DNA from: Rhodobacter calidifons
Lineage (GTDB): Bacteria; Pseudomonadota; Alphaproteobacteria; Rhodobacterales; Rhodobacteraceae
DNA length: 64,000 nucleotides
Assembly (NCBI RefSeq): GCF_011174775.1
Contig: NZ_JAANHS010000010.1
Span: 57,497-121,496 of the forward strand
Direction: 5' to 3'
A program made the translations under genes and the position numbers. Numbering within the stretch: position 1 is the stretch's first letter; the number at the start of each line of letters is the position of its first letter. Shown here piece by piece: positions 1 through 7,896 of this stretch. The notes under the pieces were generated by a model. The model saw only the letters and a program-made list of their open reading frames with translations, made no database searches and was not told the origin of the DNA.

Positions 1-1018
1 GCCGCGCCCGCATGTAATGCGCGCGGGGGCCGTTGGCGGGAAGGTCCACGGTCAGCCGGCCCTTGCGGGGCTGCGGCGCGGGCGAGGGGTCGCCCAGCAT
101 CGCGCGCACCATGGGCAGAAGGAACAGATGCCCGCAGACGATGGCCGAGACCGGATTGCCCGGCAGGCCCAGCATCGGGACCCCGTTCAGCCGCCCCGCC
201 ATCAGCGGCTTGCCGGGGCGCAGCGCCAGCTTCCAGAAGCTGTGCTCCAGCCCCGCCACCTTGCCCACAAGGTCATGGTCGCCCACCGACGCCCCGCCGA
301 TGGTGACGATCAGGTCTGCCCCCTCGGCCAGAGACAGCACGGTCAGAAGCTCTGCCTCGTTGTCCCGCGCGATGGGCAGCAGCCGCGCCTCGCCGCCCTC
401 GGCCTCGACCAGCGCCTTCAGGGCAAAGCCGTTCGAGGCGATGATCTGGTCGGGGCCGGGAGTTTCCCCCGGCATCACCAGCTCGTCCCCCGTCGCAATC
501 AGCGCGACCACCGGCTTGCGCCGGGCCTGCACGGCGGGGATGTTCATCGCCGCCAGAAGCGCAAGGTCATTCGGGCGCAAGCGGCGGGGAGAAAGGCTGT
601 CGCCTGCGCGGAAATCCTGGCCCGGGGGGCGGATGTGGGTGGCGCTGTCCAGCCCCTTCCGCAGGATGATCCGGTCGCCCTCGCGGACCACATCCTCCTG
701 GATGATGACCCGGCTTGCACCCCGGGGCAGCGGGGCGCCGGTGAAGATGCGGACCGCCTGCCCCGGCCCGACCGTCCCGTCGAAGGCATGGCCCGCACCG
801 GCCTCGCCGATCACCAGGAACGTGTCGTCGGGCGCCGGATTGCCCGACACCGCATAGCCGTCCATCGCCGAGGCCGCGAAGGGCGGCTGGTCGCGGGTTG
901 CCACGGCGGGGACACACATCCAGCGGCCTGCGGCTTCCGCGAGGGGCACGGTCTCGGGCGGCAGAGGTGCCACCAGGGCCAAGCAGCGGGCCAGCGCCTC
1001 TTCGACCGAAATCATCAT
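1..1018 (-). CDS. moeA: Molybdopterin molybdenumtransferase MoeA (3' end outside window)
   Basis: MoeA inserts molybdate into adenylylated molybdopterin, the last step of Mo-cofactor synthesis in the cytoplasm. About 339 codons are visible; the family is usually near 400 aa, so only the C-terminal domain is missing beyond the left edge. Visible landmarks are TGDEL near residue 174, the molybdopterin-binding GGASVGDHD near 239 and LPGNPVSA near 284. Two ATG codons in tandem (1018 and 1015) could start it; both overlap the moaC stop, so it is translationally coupled as the last visible gene of trpGDC-moaC-moeA. The molybdenum hydroxylase at 29.4-32.1 kb is a likely local client of this pathway. 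Confidence 0.95.
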   Translation of the reverse strand, partial: MMISVEEALARCLALVAPLPPETVPLAEAAGRWMCVPAVATRDQPPFAASAMDGYAVSGNPAPDDTFLVIGEAGAGHAFDGTVGPGQAVRIFTGAPLPRGASRVIIQEDVVREGDRIILRKGLDSATHIRPPGQDFRAGDSLSPRRLRPNDLALLAAMNIPAVQARRKPVVALIATGDELVMPGETPGPDQIIASNGFALKALVEAEGGEARLLPIARDNEAELLTVLSLAEGADLIVTIGGASVGDHDLVGKVAGLEHSFWKLALRPGKPLMAGRLNGVPMLGLPGNPVSAIVCGHLFLLPMVRAMLGDPSPAPQPRKGRLTVDLPANGPRAHYMRAR

Positions 1019-1491
1019 TCCGCCTCGTAACGGCCTGATTTTCCGCCGTCTTTCAGGATCAGCCGGATCCCTTCGATCACCATCGACTTCTCGACCGCCT
1101 TGACCATGTCATAAACCGTCAGGGCCGCGACGCTGACCGCCGTCAGCGCCTCCATCTCCACCCCGGTCTGGCCCGAGGTCTTGACGGTGGCCTCGATCCT
1201 GACGCCGGGCAGGGCGGGGTCGGCGGTCAGCTTCAGCGCGACCCTGGTGATCGGCAGGGGATGGCACAGCGGGATGAGGTCCGCGGTCTTCTTGGCCGCC
1301 ATGATCCCGGCAAGCCGCGCCACCGACAACACGTCGCCCTTCTTCGCCCGGCCTTCGGTAATCAGCGCCAGCGTTTCGGCCGTCATCCGCACCGCGCCTG
1401 CGGCCACCGCGACGCGGTCGGTCACCGGCTTGCCCGAGACATCGACCATATGGGCCTGGCCCCGGTCATCGAAATGGGAAAGTCCGGTCAT
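1015..1491 (-). CDS. moaC: Cyclic pyranopterin monophosphate synthase MoaC
   Basis: MoaC makes cyclic pyranopterin monophosphate from the product of MoaA, the first committed step of molybdopterin synthesis. The 158 aa match the family length (E. coli about 161). The catalytic residues are all present: K51 in AKKGD, H77 in PLCHPLP, and D128/K131 in VYDMVK. An in-frame extension upstream exists, but the homologous start is the ATG at 1491, which overlaps the trpC stop in an ATGA junction. The gene sits between trpC and moeA with 4-base overlaps on both sides, showing tight co-translation. Confidence 0.96.
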   Translation of the reverse strand: MTGLSHFDDRGQAHMVDVSGKPVTDRVAVAAGAVRMTAETLALITEGRAKKGDVLSVARLAGIMAAKKTADLIPLCHPLPITRVALKLTADPALPGVRIEATVKTSGQTGVEMEALTAVSVAALTVYDMVKAVEKSMVIEGIRLILKDGGKSGRYEAE

Positions 1492-2300
1492 AGCCCGCCC
1501 TGTGCCGTCAATGGTTTCGAAAGGATCTCCCGGGTGGCGGCGGCCACGTCCGCCTGCCGCATCAGACTTTCTCCTATCAGGAAGCAGCGCGCGCCGTATT
1601 GCGCGAGGTCGGCCAGATCGTCGGCCGTGTAAAGCCCGCTTTCGGCGACGATCATCCGATCCTCGGGCACCCGGCGGGCCAGCCGCCGCGTGGTGTCGAG
1701 CGTCACCTCGAAGGTGTGCAGATTGCGGTTGTTGATGCCGATCAGCGGCGATTTCAGCAGCGCCGCCCGGTCCAGTTCGGCCTGGTCGTGGACCTCGATC
1801 AGCACATCCATGCCCCAGTCCAGCGCCGCCGCTTCCAGTTCGGCGGCCTGGCCATCTTCCAGCGAGGCCATGATGAGCAGGATGCAATCGGCGTTCAGCG
1901 CGCGGGACTGGACGACCTGCCAGGGGTCATACAGGAAATCCTTGCGCAGGCAGGGCAGGGCGACCGCGTCGTGGGCGGCGACCAGGTATTCGTCGGCGCC
2001 CTGAAAGCTCGGGGCATCGGTCAGGACGGACAGGCAGGTCGCGCCGCCGGCCTCGTAGGCACGGGCCAGGGCGGGAGGGTCGAAATCCGCCCGGATCAGG
2101 CCCTTGGAGGGGCTGGCCTTCTTGATCTCGGCAATCAGGCCATAGCCGGTGTGGGCGGCATCCCGCAGCGCCCGGGCAAAGCCGCGTGGGCTGGCGGCGC
2201 CGCGGGCGGCGGCTTCCAGCGCGGACAGGGGGGTGGCGGCCTTGGCCCTGGCCACTTCCTCCAGCTTGTAGGCCTTGATGCGGTCGAGGATGGTGGACAT
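1488..2300 (-). CDS. trpC: Indole-3-glycerol phosphate synthase TrpC
   Basis: This cytoplasmic TIM-barrel enzyme converts CdRP to indole-3-glycerol phosphate in tryptophan synthesis. The 270 aa are full length for a monofunctional TrpC. Visible motifs are [11 protein letters not shown] at residues 58-67 (phosphate and catalytic lysine region), [22 protein letters not shown] and VAESGLY. It follows trpD closely on the minus strand and overlaps moaC. No TrpF domain is fused. Confidence 0.97.
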   Translation of the reverse strand: MSTILDRIKAYKLEEVARAKAATPLSALEAAARGAASPRGFARALRDAAHTGYGLIAEIKKASPSKGLIRADFDPPALARAYEAGGATCLSVLTDAPSFQGADEYLVAAHDAVALPCLRKDFLYDPWQVVQSRALNADCILLIMASLEDGQAAELEAAALDWGMDVLIEVHDQAELDRAALLKSPLIGINNRNLHTFEVTLDTTRRLARRVPEDRMIVAESGLYTADDLADLAQYGARCFLIGESLMRQADVAAATREILSKPLTAQGGL

Positions 2301-2310
2301 GGGCGGCCTC

Positions 2311-3324
2311 TCAGGCGTTCGTCAGGCGGCAAAGCGCGTCGAGCTTGGCCTTCGCGGCCCCGGAATCGATGGACTCCCGTGCCAACGCGACGCCTTCGGT
2401 CAGGGTTCCCGCGCGGTCGGCCACCACCAGCGCGGCGGCGGCGTTGAGGAGAACCGCATCCCGGTAGGCGCCGGGCGCGCCGTCGAGAAGGGCGCGGAAG
2501 GCCTGGGCGTTTTCCGCAGGCGTGCCGCCAAGGATCGCCTCGAACGGATGGGCGGGCAGCCCGGCGTCCTCGGGGTGGACGGTGAAATCGCGCACCGCGC
2601 CGTTTTCGACGGCAGAGACGCTGGTCGCCCCGCAGATGGTGATCTCGTCGGTGCCGTCCGAGCCGTGGACGAGCCAGGCCTTCTCCGACCCGAGCGCGAG
2701 CAGCGTCTCGGCCATCGGGCGGATCAGGGCGTCGGAGAAGGCGCCGGTCAGCTGGCGCTTCACCCCGGCGGGGTTGGTGAGGGGGCCGAGGATGTTGAAG
2801 ATCGTGCGGGTGCCAAGTTCTGCCCGGACCGGCATGACATGGCGGATCGCGGGGTGGTGCATCGGCGCCATCATGAAGCCGATCCCGGCCTCGGCGAGGC
2901 ATTTCTCGACCACCTCGGGGCCGACCATCACGTTCAGGCCCAGTTCGGTCAGCGCATCCGCCGCGCCCGACTTGGAAGAGAGATTGCGGTTGCCGTGCTT
3001 GGCGACCGTCACGCCCGCGCCTGCGACGACGAAGGCGGTGGCGGTGGAGATGTTCAGCGTGCCCTTGCCGTCGCCGCCGGTGCCGACGATGTCCATGGCA
3101 CCCGGCGGGGCCTTCACGGCGTTGCATTTCGACCGCATCACGCTGGCGGCGGCGGCGTATTCGTCCACCGTCTCGCCCCGGGTCCGCAGCGCCATCAGGA
3201 AGCCGCCCATCTGCGCGGGGGTGCCCTCACCCTCGAAGAGCGCGTTGAAGGCGGCCTCGGCTTCGGGCCGCGTCAGGGGGCGGGTGGCGGCGATGCCGAT
3301 CAGCGGCTTGAGGGTGTCGGTCAT
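2311..3324 (-). CDS. trpD: Anthranilate phosphoribosyltransferase TrpD
   Basis: TrpD transfers a phosphoribosyl group from PRPP to anthranilate. The 337 aa are normal length. The PRPP-binding [14 protein letters not shown] lies at about 81-94 and is followed by [12 protein letters not shown]. The open frame runs further upstream over trpG, but the ATG at 3324 overlapping the trpG stop gives the family-typical N-terminus ([10 protein letters not shown]). It is coupled to trpG by an ATGA overlap and to trpC by a 10-base gap. The partner trpE is not in this window. Confidence 0.97.
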   Translation of the reverse strand: MTDTLKPLIGIAATRPLTRPEAEAAFNALFEGEGTPAQMGGFLMALRTRGETVDEYAAAASVMRSKCNAVKAPPGAMDIVGTGGDGKGTLNISTATAFVVAGAGVTVAKHGNRNLSSKSGAADALTELGLNVMVGPEVVEKCLAEAGIGFMMAPMHHPAIRHVMPVRAELGTRTIFNILGPLTNPAGVKRQLTGAFSDALIRPMAETLLALGSEKAWLVHGSDGTDEITICGATSVSAVENGAVRDFTVHPEDAGLPAHPFEAILGGTPAENAQAFRALLDGAPGAYRDAVLLNAAAALVVADRAGTLTEGVALARESIDSGAAKAKLDALCRLTNA

Positions 3325-3908
3325 GCCGGGACCCTGGCTTTGGCCGCGTCGAGAAAGTTCCGCAGCAGCTGGTGGCCGTGTTCGGAGGCGATGCTTTCGG
3401 GGTGGAACTGGACGCCCTCGATCAGGTGCTGGCGGTGGCGCAGGCCCATGATCGTGCCGTCCTCCAGCCAGGCGGTGATTTCGAGGTCCGCCGGAAGCGT
3501 GGCGCGGTCGACGACAAGGCTGTGGTAGCGGGTGGCCTGGAAGGGCGAGGGCAGGCCGCGGAACACGCCTTCGCCGGAATGGTGGATGGTGCCCATCTTG
3601 CCGTGGACGATCTCGTGGCAGCGGACGACCTTGCCGCCGAAGGCCTCGCCGATCGTCTGGTGGCCGAGGCAGACGCCGAGGAGGGGGATGCCCGCCGTTG
3701 CGGCGGCTTTCGTGAGCGGCAGGCAGATCCCGGCGGCGGCGGGGTCGCAGGGGCCGGGGGAGAGAACGATGACCTCCGGCGCCATGGCGATCACGTCCTG
3801 GACTTGGAGGGCGTCGTTCCGTTTCACGACCACTTCGGCCCCCAGTTCGCCCAGGTAGTGGACGAGGTTCCAGGTGAAGCTGTCGTAGTTGTCGATCAGG
3901 AGGAGCAT
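3321..3908 (-). CDS. trpG: Anthranilate synthase glutamine amidotransferase TrpG
   Basis: This subunit supplies ammonia from glutamine to anthranilate synthase TrpE. The 195 aa form a single class I GATase domain. The nucleophile is C80 in GVCLGHQ and the His-Glu pair is in VQFHPES near 168-172. It is the first gene of the operon; a good promoter lies about 30 bases upstream. It could also serve folate synthesis (PabA), but its position ahead of trpD and trpC supports TrpG. Confidence 0.96.
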   Translation of the reverse strand: MLLLIDNYDSFTWNLVHYLGELGAEVVVKRNDALQVQDVIAMAPEVIVLSPGPCDPAAAGICLPLTKAAATAGIPLLGVCLGHQTIGEAFGGKVVRCHEIVHGKMGTIHHSGEGVFRGLPSPFQATRYHSLVVDRATLPADLEITAWLEDGTIMGLRHRQHLIEGVQFHPESIASEHGHQLLRNFLDAAKARVPA

Positions 3909-3936
3909 AGGTCGGGTCCCGCAGGGCTACGGGCTG

Positions 3937-3965
3937 GTTATCGCCGATGCGGGGGGCCGTGTAAA
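3937..3965 (-). promoter_or_regulatory. Predicted promoter of trpGDC-moaC-moeA
   Basis: Read on the minus strand: -35 TTTACA (3960-3965), 17-base spacer, -10 GATAAC (3937-3942). Five and four of six bases match the sigma-70 consensus. It predicts a leader of only about 20 bases before trpG, too short for a classical peptide attenuator. Confidence 0.6.
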
Positions 3966-4067
3966 CCGGGCTTGGGGAGGGGTGCGCCGCGCGTGGCGCG
4001 GTTTTCGAGGCTTTGGAAATCAAGGGGTTGGGTGTGGGCGTTTACTTTGGCTTTACCTTTGGACTCG

Positions 4068-4142
4068 GCTCATCGCGTCCTTCGGTCGCTCTTCTCTGGG
4101 GCGCGTCTGCTCATCGCTCCCGTCGGTCGCTCTTCTCTGGGG
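4068..4142. repeat. Imperfect 41-bp tandem duplication
   Basis: Two consecutive copies start at 4068 and 4109. Each begins GCTCATCG and ends with an exact 20-base block at 4082-4101 and 4123-4142 that contains GGTCGCTCTTCTCTGGGG. It lies in the 267-base gap between trpG and the cupin gene, which otherwise holds the trp promoter. Confidence 0.75.
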
Positions 4143-4175
4143 GTCCGGCGAATGACCGGAGAAAGGAAGGAGGCG

Positions 4176-4541
4176 TCAGTCGTGGCGCACCGCGTCGTCG
4201 TCGCCGAGGTAGTGGCCGGTTTCGACCGCGATCAGGGTGACGGGCAGGCGGCCGGGGTTCTCGATCCGGTGCGGCTGGCCGAGGGGGATCAGGACCGCCT
4301 CGCCCTCGCCCACAAGACGGGACCGGATGCCCGTGGTCACTTCGGCGGTGCCTTCGACCACGACCCAGTGTTCCGAGCGGTGGAGATGCGATTGCAGCGC
4401 GGTCGCCTGACCGGGCTGCAAGGTCAGCGCGCGGACGCGGAAGCGGCGGCCTTCGGCGAGGACGGGGCCCTTGGGGAGCGGATCAGCGGGCGCAAAGGCC
4501 ACCCGAGCCTCGGCAAAAACTGCGTGATCGGTTCCGTCCAT
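4176..4541 (-). CDS. Stand-alone cupin, mannose-6-phosphate isomerase type II-like
   Basis: The 121 aa make a single cupin barrel. It closely resembles the C-terminal isomerase domain of bifunctional ManC/AlgA enzymes, with SHLHRSEHWVVVEGTA near residues 50-65, IPLGQPHRIENPG near 86-98 and a GHYLGDDD end. The histidines and glutamate expected to bind metal are present. No guanylyltransferase domain is fused. It may act in sugar-phosphate isomerisation or simply bind a ligand; nothing beside it decides. It is probably a single-gene unit. Confidence 0.8.
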   Translation of the reverse strand: MDGTDHAVFAEARVAFAPADPLPKGPVLAEGRRFRVRALTLQPGQATALQSHLHRSEHWVVVEGTAEVTTGIRSRLVGEGEAVLIPLGQPHRIENPGRLPVTLIAVETGHYLGDDDAVRHD

Positions 4542-4658
4542 CGTGCTGCCCCCGTCTGATGCCCCCCGAGACTCCTCGGGAAATGGTTAGCGGGGGGTTA
4601 ACGACGCGCGGCCATTTCGGGGCATTTCGGGGGTTTTGCGCGGGCGGCCCGGCCGAGG

Positions 4659-4696
4659 CCCCCCCCCCCCATCCCCTCCCCACAGAGGGGGAGGGG
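4659..4696. repeat. C12 tract plus perfect 9-bp hairpin downstream of tdh
   Basis: A run of 12 C (4659-4670) is followed by a perfect inverted repeat CCCCTCCCC (4673-4681) / GGGGAGGGG (4688-4696) with a 6-base loop. It lies in the 269-base gap between the cupin gene and tdh and could terminate tdh transcription on the minus strand, although no U-run follows. The homopolymer is also a likely spot for sequencing or replication slippage. Confidence 0.6.
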
Positions 4697-4755
4697 AGGC
4701 GCTTGTGGTGCTGGCGGTCTTCCGTGCGCAGCCGGGGTGCGTGGGGAGGCGTCGC

Positions 4756-4779
4756 TGCCTCCGGCGGGGATATTTGGGG
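4756..4779. repeat. Intergenic repeat, copy 1 (TGCCTCCGGCGGGGATAT core)
   Basis: The 18-base core at 4756-4773 recurs exactly, inverted, at 50183-50200. A related form occurs at about 24365-24380. Similar short elements near gene ends are common in Rhodobacterales genomes. Confidence 0.65.
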
Positions 4780-4810
4780 ACAGATGAAAGGGCTTGGCTG
4801 GCGCGGGAGG

Positions 4811-5884
4811 TCAGGTCCAGTCGAGCACGACCTTGCCGGACAGGCCGGAGCGCATGGCGGCAAAGCCTTGTTCGAACTCGGCCACCTTGAAGCGGTGAGT
4901 GATGACGCGGCGGATGTCGAGGCCGTTTTCCAGCATGGCGATCATCTTGTACCAGGTCTCGAAGATCTCGCGCCCGTAGACGCCCTTGATGGTGATGGCC
5001 TTGAAGACGATGCGGGACCAGTCCACGGGGGATTTGCCGGGCGGGATGCCCAGCATGGCGATGCGGCCGCCCATCACCATGTGTTCGACCATCTGGTCGA
5101 GGGCGGCCTGGCTGCCCGACATCTCCATCCCCACGTCGAAGCCCTGCGTCATGTGGAGGCCCGCATAGACCGATTTCAGCTCGGTGGTGGCGACGTTCAC
5201 CGGGACCACGTCGGCAACCCGGGCCGCGAGGTCGAGCCGCGCCTGGTTGATGTCGGTGATGACGACATGGCGAGCGCCGACATGGCGGGCGACGGCGGCG
5301 GCCATGATGCCGATGGGGCCTGCGCCGGTGATGAGCACGTCCTCGCCGATCAGGTCGAACGACAGGGCGGTGTGGACGGCGTTGCCGAGGGGGTCGAGAA
5401 TCGCCCCGATCTCGTCGTCGATGGCGTCGGGCAGGGGGACGACGTTGAAGGCGGGGAGCCGCAGGTATTGGGCGAAGGCGCCGGGCTCGTTCACGCCGAT
5501 GCCGCGGGTTTCGGGGTCGAGGTGGAAGCGGCCCGACCGGCTTTGGCGCGAGGTCTTGCCGATCAGGTGGCCTTCGCCCGAGCAGCGTTGGCCGATCTCC
5601 AGCCCTTCGACGTTGCGGCCCTTGTCGACGATGATGCCTGCGAATTCGTGGCCGGTGACAAGGGGCACGGGAACGGTCTTCTGCGCCCAGTCGTCCCAGT
5701 TCCAGATGTGGATGTCGGTTCCGCAGATGCCGGTCTTGTGGATCCTGATGAGCACATCGTCGGGGCCGATCTCGGGGATCGGACGGGTTTCCATCCAGAG
5801 GCCGGGCTCGGGTTTGGATTTGGCGAGGACGGTCATTTCGTTTGCGCGCTGTCCGCGCGCGGGCATTTCGTTGGGGCGGGTCAT
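4811..5884 (-). CDS. tdh: L-threonine 3-dehydrogenase Tdh
   Basis: Tdh oxidises L-threonine with NAD+ to 2-amino-3-ketobutyrate, which Kbl cleaves to glycine and acetyl-CoA. The protein is a medium-chain dehydrogenase with catalytic-zinc residues in [11 protein letters not shown] and TGHEFAG and a Rossmann [13 protein letters not shown]. Unusually, the four cysteines that bind structural zinc in E. coli Tdh align to Gly, Ser, Ser and Asp (segment [18 protein letters not shown]). Two starts compete. ATG 5884 overlaps the kbl stop and has GGAG seven bases upstream (357 aa). ATG 5836 gives exactly the E. coli length (341 aa) but lacks a clear ribosome site. The extra N-terminus contains NEM twice. 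Confidence 0.95.
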   Translation of the reverse strand: MTRPNEMPARGQRANEMTVLAKSKPEPGLWMETRPIPEIGPDDVLIRIHKTGICGTDIHIWNWDDWAQKTVPVPLVTGHEFAGIIVDKGRNVEGLEIGQRCSGEGHLIGKTSRQSRSGRFHLDPETRGIGVNEPGAFAQYLRLPAFNVVPLPDAIDDEIGAILDPLGNAVHTALSFDLIGEDVLITGAGPIGIMAAAVARHVGARHVVITDINQARLDLAARVADVVPVNVATTELKSVYAGLHMTQGFDVGMEMSGSQAALDQMVEHMVMGGRIAMLGIPPGKSPVDWSRIVFKAITIKGVYGREIFETWYKMIAMLENGLDIRRVITHRFKVAEFEQGFAAMRSGLSGKVVLDWT

Positions 5885-7071
5885 TGCAGGACTCCGGTGG
5901 CTTTGCCGGCGGCGGTGAAGGCGTCCAGCGCGAAGTCGAGGTCGGCGCGGGTGAGGGCGGCGTTCATCTGGGTGCGGATGCGGGCCTGGCCCCTGGGGAC
6001 GACGGGGAAGAAGAAGGGGGCGACATGGACGCCGCGGGTGGCAAGGTCGGCGGCCATGGCCTGCGCGAGTTTCGCGTCGCCGAGCATCACCGGGATGATC
6101 GGGTGGTCGCCGGGCAGGAGGGTGAAGCCTGCCTTGGTGAGGCCCGCGCGCCAGTATCGGGCGTTCTCGGCGAGGCGGGCGCGGAGGTCGTCGGCCCCTT
6201 CCACGATGTCGAGGGCGGCAAGGGCGGCGCCGACGACGGCGGGGGGGAGGGCGTTTGAGAACAGGTAGGGTCGCGCACGCTGGCGCAGAAGGTCGATCAC
6301 GGGCTGGGGGCCGGCGATGTAGCCGCCGAGCGCGCCGCCGAGGGCCTTGCCGAGGGTGCCGGTGAGGATGTCGACTCTTACTCCGGCGCGGGCGGGGGTG
6401 CCTGCGCCATTGGGTCCGGTGAAGCCGGTGGCGTGGCAGTCGTCGACCATCACCAGCGCGCCGTATCGGTCGGCGAGGGCGCGGATTTCGGGGAGGTTGG
6501 CGTAGGTGCCGTCCATCGAGAAGACGCCGTCGGTGGCGATCAGGAGGAAGCGGGCGTTGTCGGCCCTGGCGGCCTTCAGCTGGGCTTCGAGGTCGGCCAT
6601 GTCGTTGTTGGCGTAGCGGTAGCGTTTCGCCTTGCACAGGCGGATGCCGTCGATGATCGAGGCGTGGTTGAGGGCGTCGGAGATCACCGCGTCTTCGGGG
6701 CCGAGGAGAGGCTCGAACAGGCCGCCGTTGGCGTCGAAGCAGGCGGCGAAGAGGATCGTGTCGTCGTGGTTCAGGTAGCGGGCGAGGCGGGTTTCGAGGC
6801 GGCGGTGCAGGTCCTGCGTGCCGCAGATGAAGCGGACCGAGGCCATGCCGAAGCCGTGGTCGTCCATCGCCTGTTTCGCGGCGGCGATCAGGCGGGGATC
6901 GGAGGCCAGACCGAGGTAGTTGTTGGCGCAGAGGTTCAGCATGTCGCGCCCGGCCATCCGCACATGCGCGCCTTGGGCGCCCTCGATCAGCCGTTCGCGT
7001 TTCGTCAGCCCGTCGGCCTCGATCCGGGCGAGGGTGGCGGTGATGTGGTCGAGGAAGCTCGAATCCGTCAT
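5881..7071 (-). CDS. kbl: 2-amino-3-ketobutyrate CoA ligase (glycine C-acetyltransferase) Kbl
   Basis: This PLP enzyme of the alpha-oxoamine synthase family converts 2-amino-3-ketobutyrate and CoA to glycine and acetyl-CoA. The 396 aa equal the usual length (E. coli 398). The PLP-binding lysine sits in [11 protein letters not shown], preceded by VDDCHATGF. The ATG at 7071 was chosen over an in-frame extension because homologues start there ([10 protein letters not shown]). It overlaps tdh by 4 bases, forming the threonine-degradation operon, with the XRE-cupin gene just upstream on the same strand. Confidence 0.96.
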   Translation of the reverse strand: MTDSSFLDHITATLARIEADGLTKRERLIEGAQGAHVRMAGRDMLNLCANNYLGLASDPRLIAAAKQAMDDHGFGMASVRFICGTQDLHRRLETRLARYLNHDDTILFAACFDANGGLFEPLLGPEDAVISDALNHASIIDGIRLCKAKRYRYANNDMADLEAQLKAARADNARFLLIATDGVFSMDGTYANLPEIRALADRYGALVMVDDCHATGFTGPNGAGTPARAGVRVDILTGTLGKALGGALGGYIAGPQPVIDLLRQRARPYLFSNALPPAVVGAALAALDIVEGADDLRARLAENARYWRAGLTKAGFTLLPGDHPIIPVMLGDAKLAQAMAADLATRGVHVAPFFFPVVPRGQARIRTQMNAALTRADLDFALDAFTAAGKATGVLQ

Positions 7072-7081
7072 AGTAGAACCC

Positions 7082-7131
7082 TTTCCGGTTTGGCGGAAAA
7101 TGGCAGATCGTCGAGGGTGTGTCAATTTGAC
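7082..7131 (-). promoter_or_regulatory. Predicted kbl-tdh promoter with overlapping operator palindromes
   Basis: On the minus strand a perfect -35 TTGACA (7120-7125) stands 17 bases from a weak -10 CATTTT (7097-7102). An inverted repeat TTTCCG/CGGAAA (7082-7087, 7094-7099) covers the -10 and start region. A second one, GTCAA-T-TTGAC (7121-7131), covers the -35. The regulator encoded immediately upstream is a natural candidate to bind here. Confidence 0.5.
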
Positions 7132-7156
7132 GGATGGTTGTCCGCCATGGTGGAAT

Positions 7157-7708
7157 TCAGCTGTCCTGGACGATGAGGATCGCGCGGGCGGGGCTTTCGG
7201 CGGCGATCTCGTGCGGGCGGTCGGCGGGATAGCGGGCGACGTCTCCGGGTTGCAGGTGGTCGGTGGCATCGCCGGAGGTGACGGTGAGGCAGCCTTCCAG
7301 CACGGTCAGATGCTCGCGGCAGCCGGGGGAATGGGGGTCGGAGGTGAGACGGGCGTCCCTGGCGAAGGCGAGTTCGTAGACCTCGTGGTGGCCGACGGAT
7401 TCGGGGGCGGAGAGGATGCGGATCGTCACGCCGCTGCGCTGGATCACCGGGGCCTGGGCGGCGCGGATGACCTCGATGCCGGGGGCGGGGCGGCCTTCGA
7501 GAAGGCCGGCGAAGTCGAGTTGCAGCGCCCGGGTCAGGGCCCAGAGGGTGGCGACGGTGGGCGAGGATTCGCCGCGTTCGATCTGGCTGACCATGGAACG
7601 GGAGACGCCGGAGAGTTTCGCGGCGGCTTCAAGGGACAGGCCGCGTGCCTTGCGGGCGGCGCGGAGGGAGGCGGCGAGGCGGTCGTGGATGTCGGAACGG
7701 TCGGCCAT
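7157..7708 (-). CDS. XRE-family regulator with C-terminal cupin sensor
   Basis: The 183 aa contain an N-terminal helix-turn-helix of the HTH_3/XRE type (residues about 10-65; [27 protein letters not shown]). A C-terminal cupin_2 domain follows (about 105-180; [31 protein letters not shown]). Such proteins usually sense a small metabolite with the cupin and repress or activate an adjacent operon. It lies 85 bases upstream of kbl-tdh in the same direction, so threonine or glycine is a reasonable guess for the ligand. The ATG at 7708 was chosen because the helix-turn-helix begins just after it. Confidence 0.88.
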   Translation of the reverse strand: MADRSDIHDRLAASLRAARKARGLSLEAAAKLSGVSRSMVSQIERGESSPTVATLWALTRALQLDFAGLLEGRPAPGIEVIRAAQAPVIQRSGVTIRILSAPESVGHHEVYELAFARDARLTSDPHSPGCREHLTVLEGCLTVTSGDATDHLQPGDVARYPADRPHEIAAESPARAILIVQDS

Positions 7709-7896
7709 GCAACCACCGTGGAACGGAAGGGCGGAGGCGTCAATCCGCGGCGTCGCGCATCGCGCGGCGCGGCCGGTTTCTGGCCCCGCGGATGTCGGAG
7801 CCGCGCATGCCGCATCACGCGTATCGCCATCGCCGCGCCCCGGGGCCGCGGCCTGTGGTGCCAGATCCCCCGATCTACGCCCCCGATCTACGCCCT

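Noticed and set aside
3909..3936. Tryptophan leader peptide or attenuator before trpG
   Set aside because: The leader predicted from the promoter is about 20-30 bases, with no Trp-rich reading frame and no competing hairpins.
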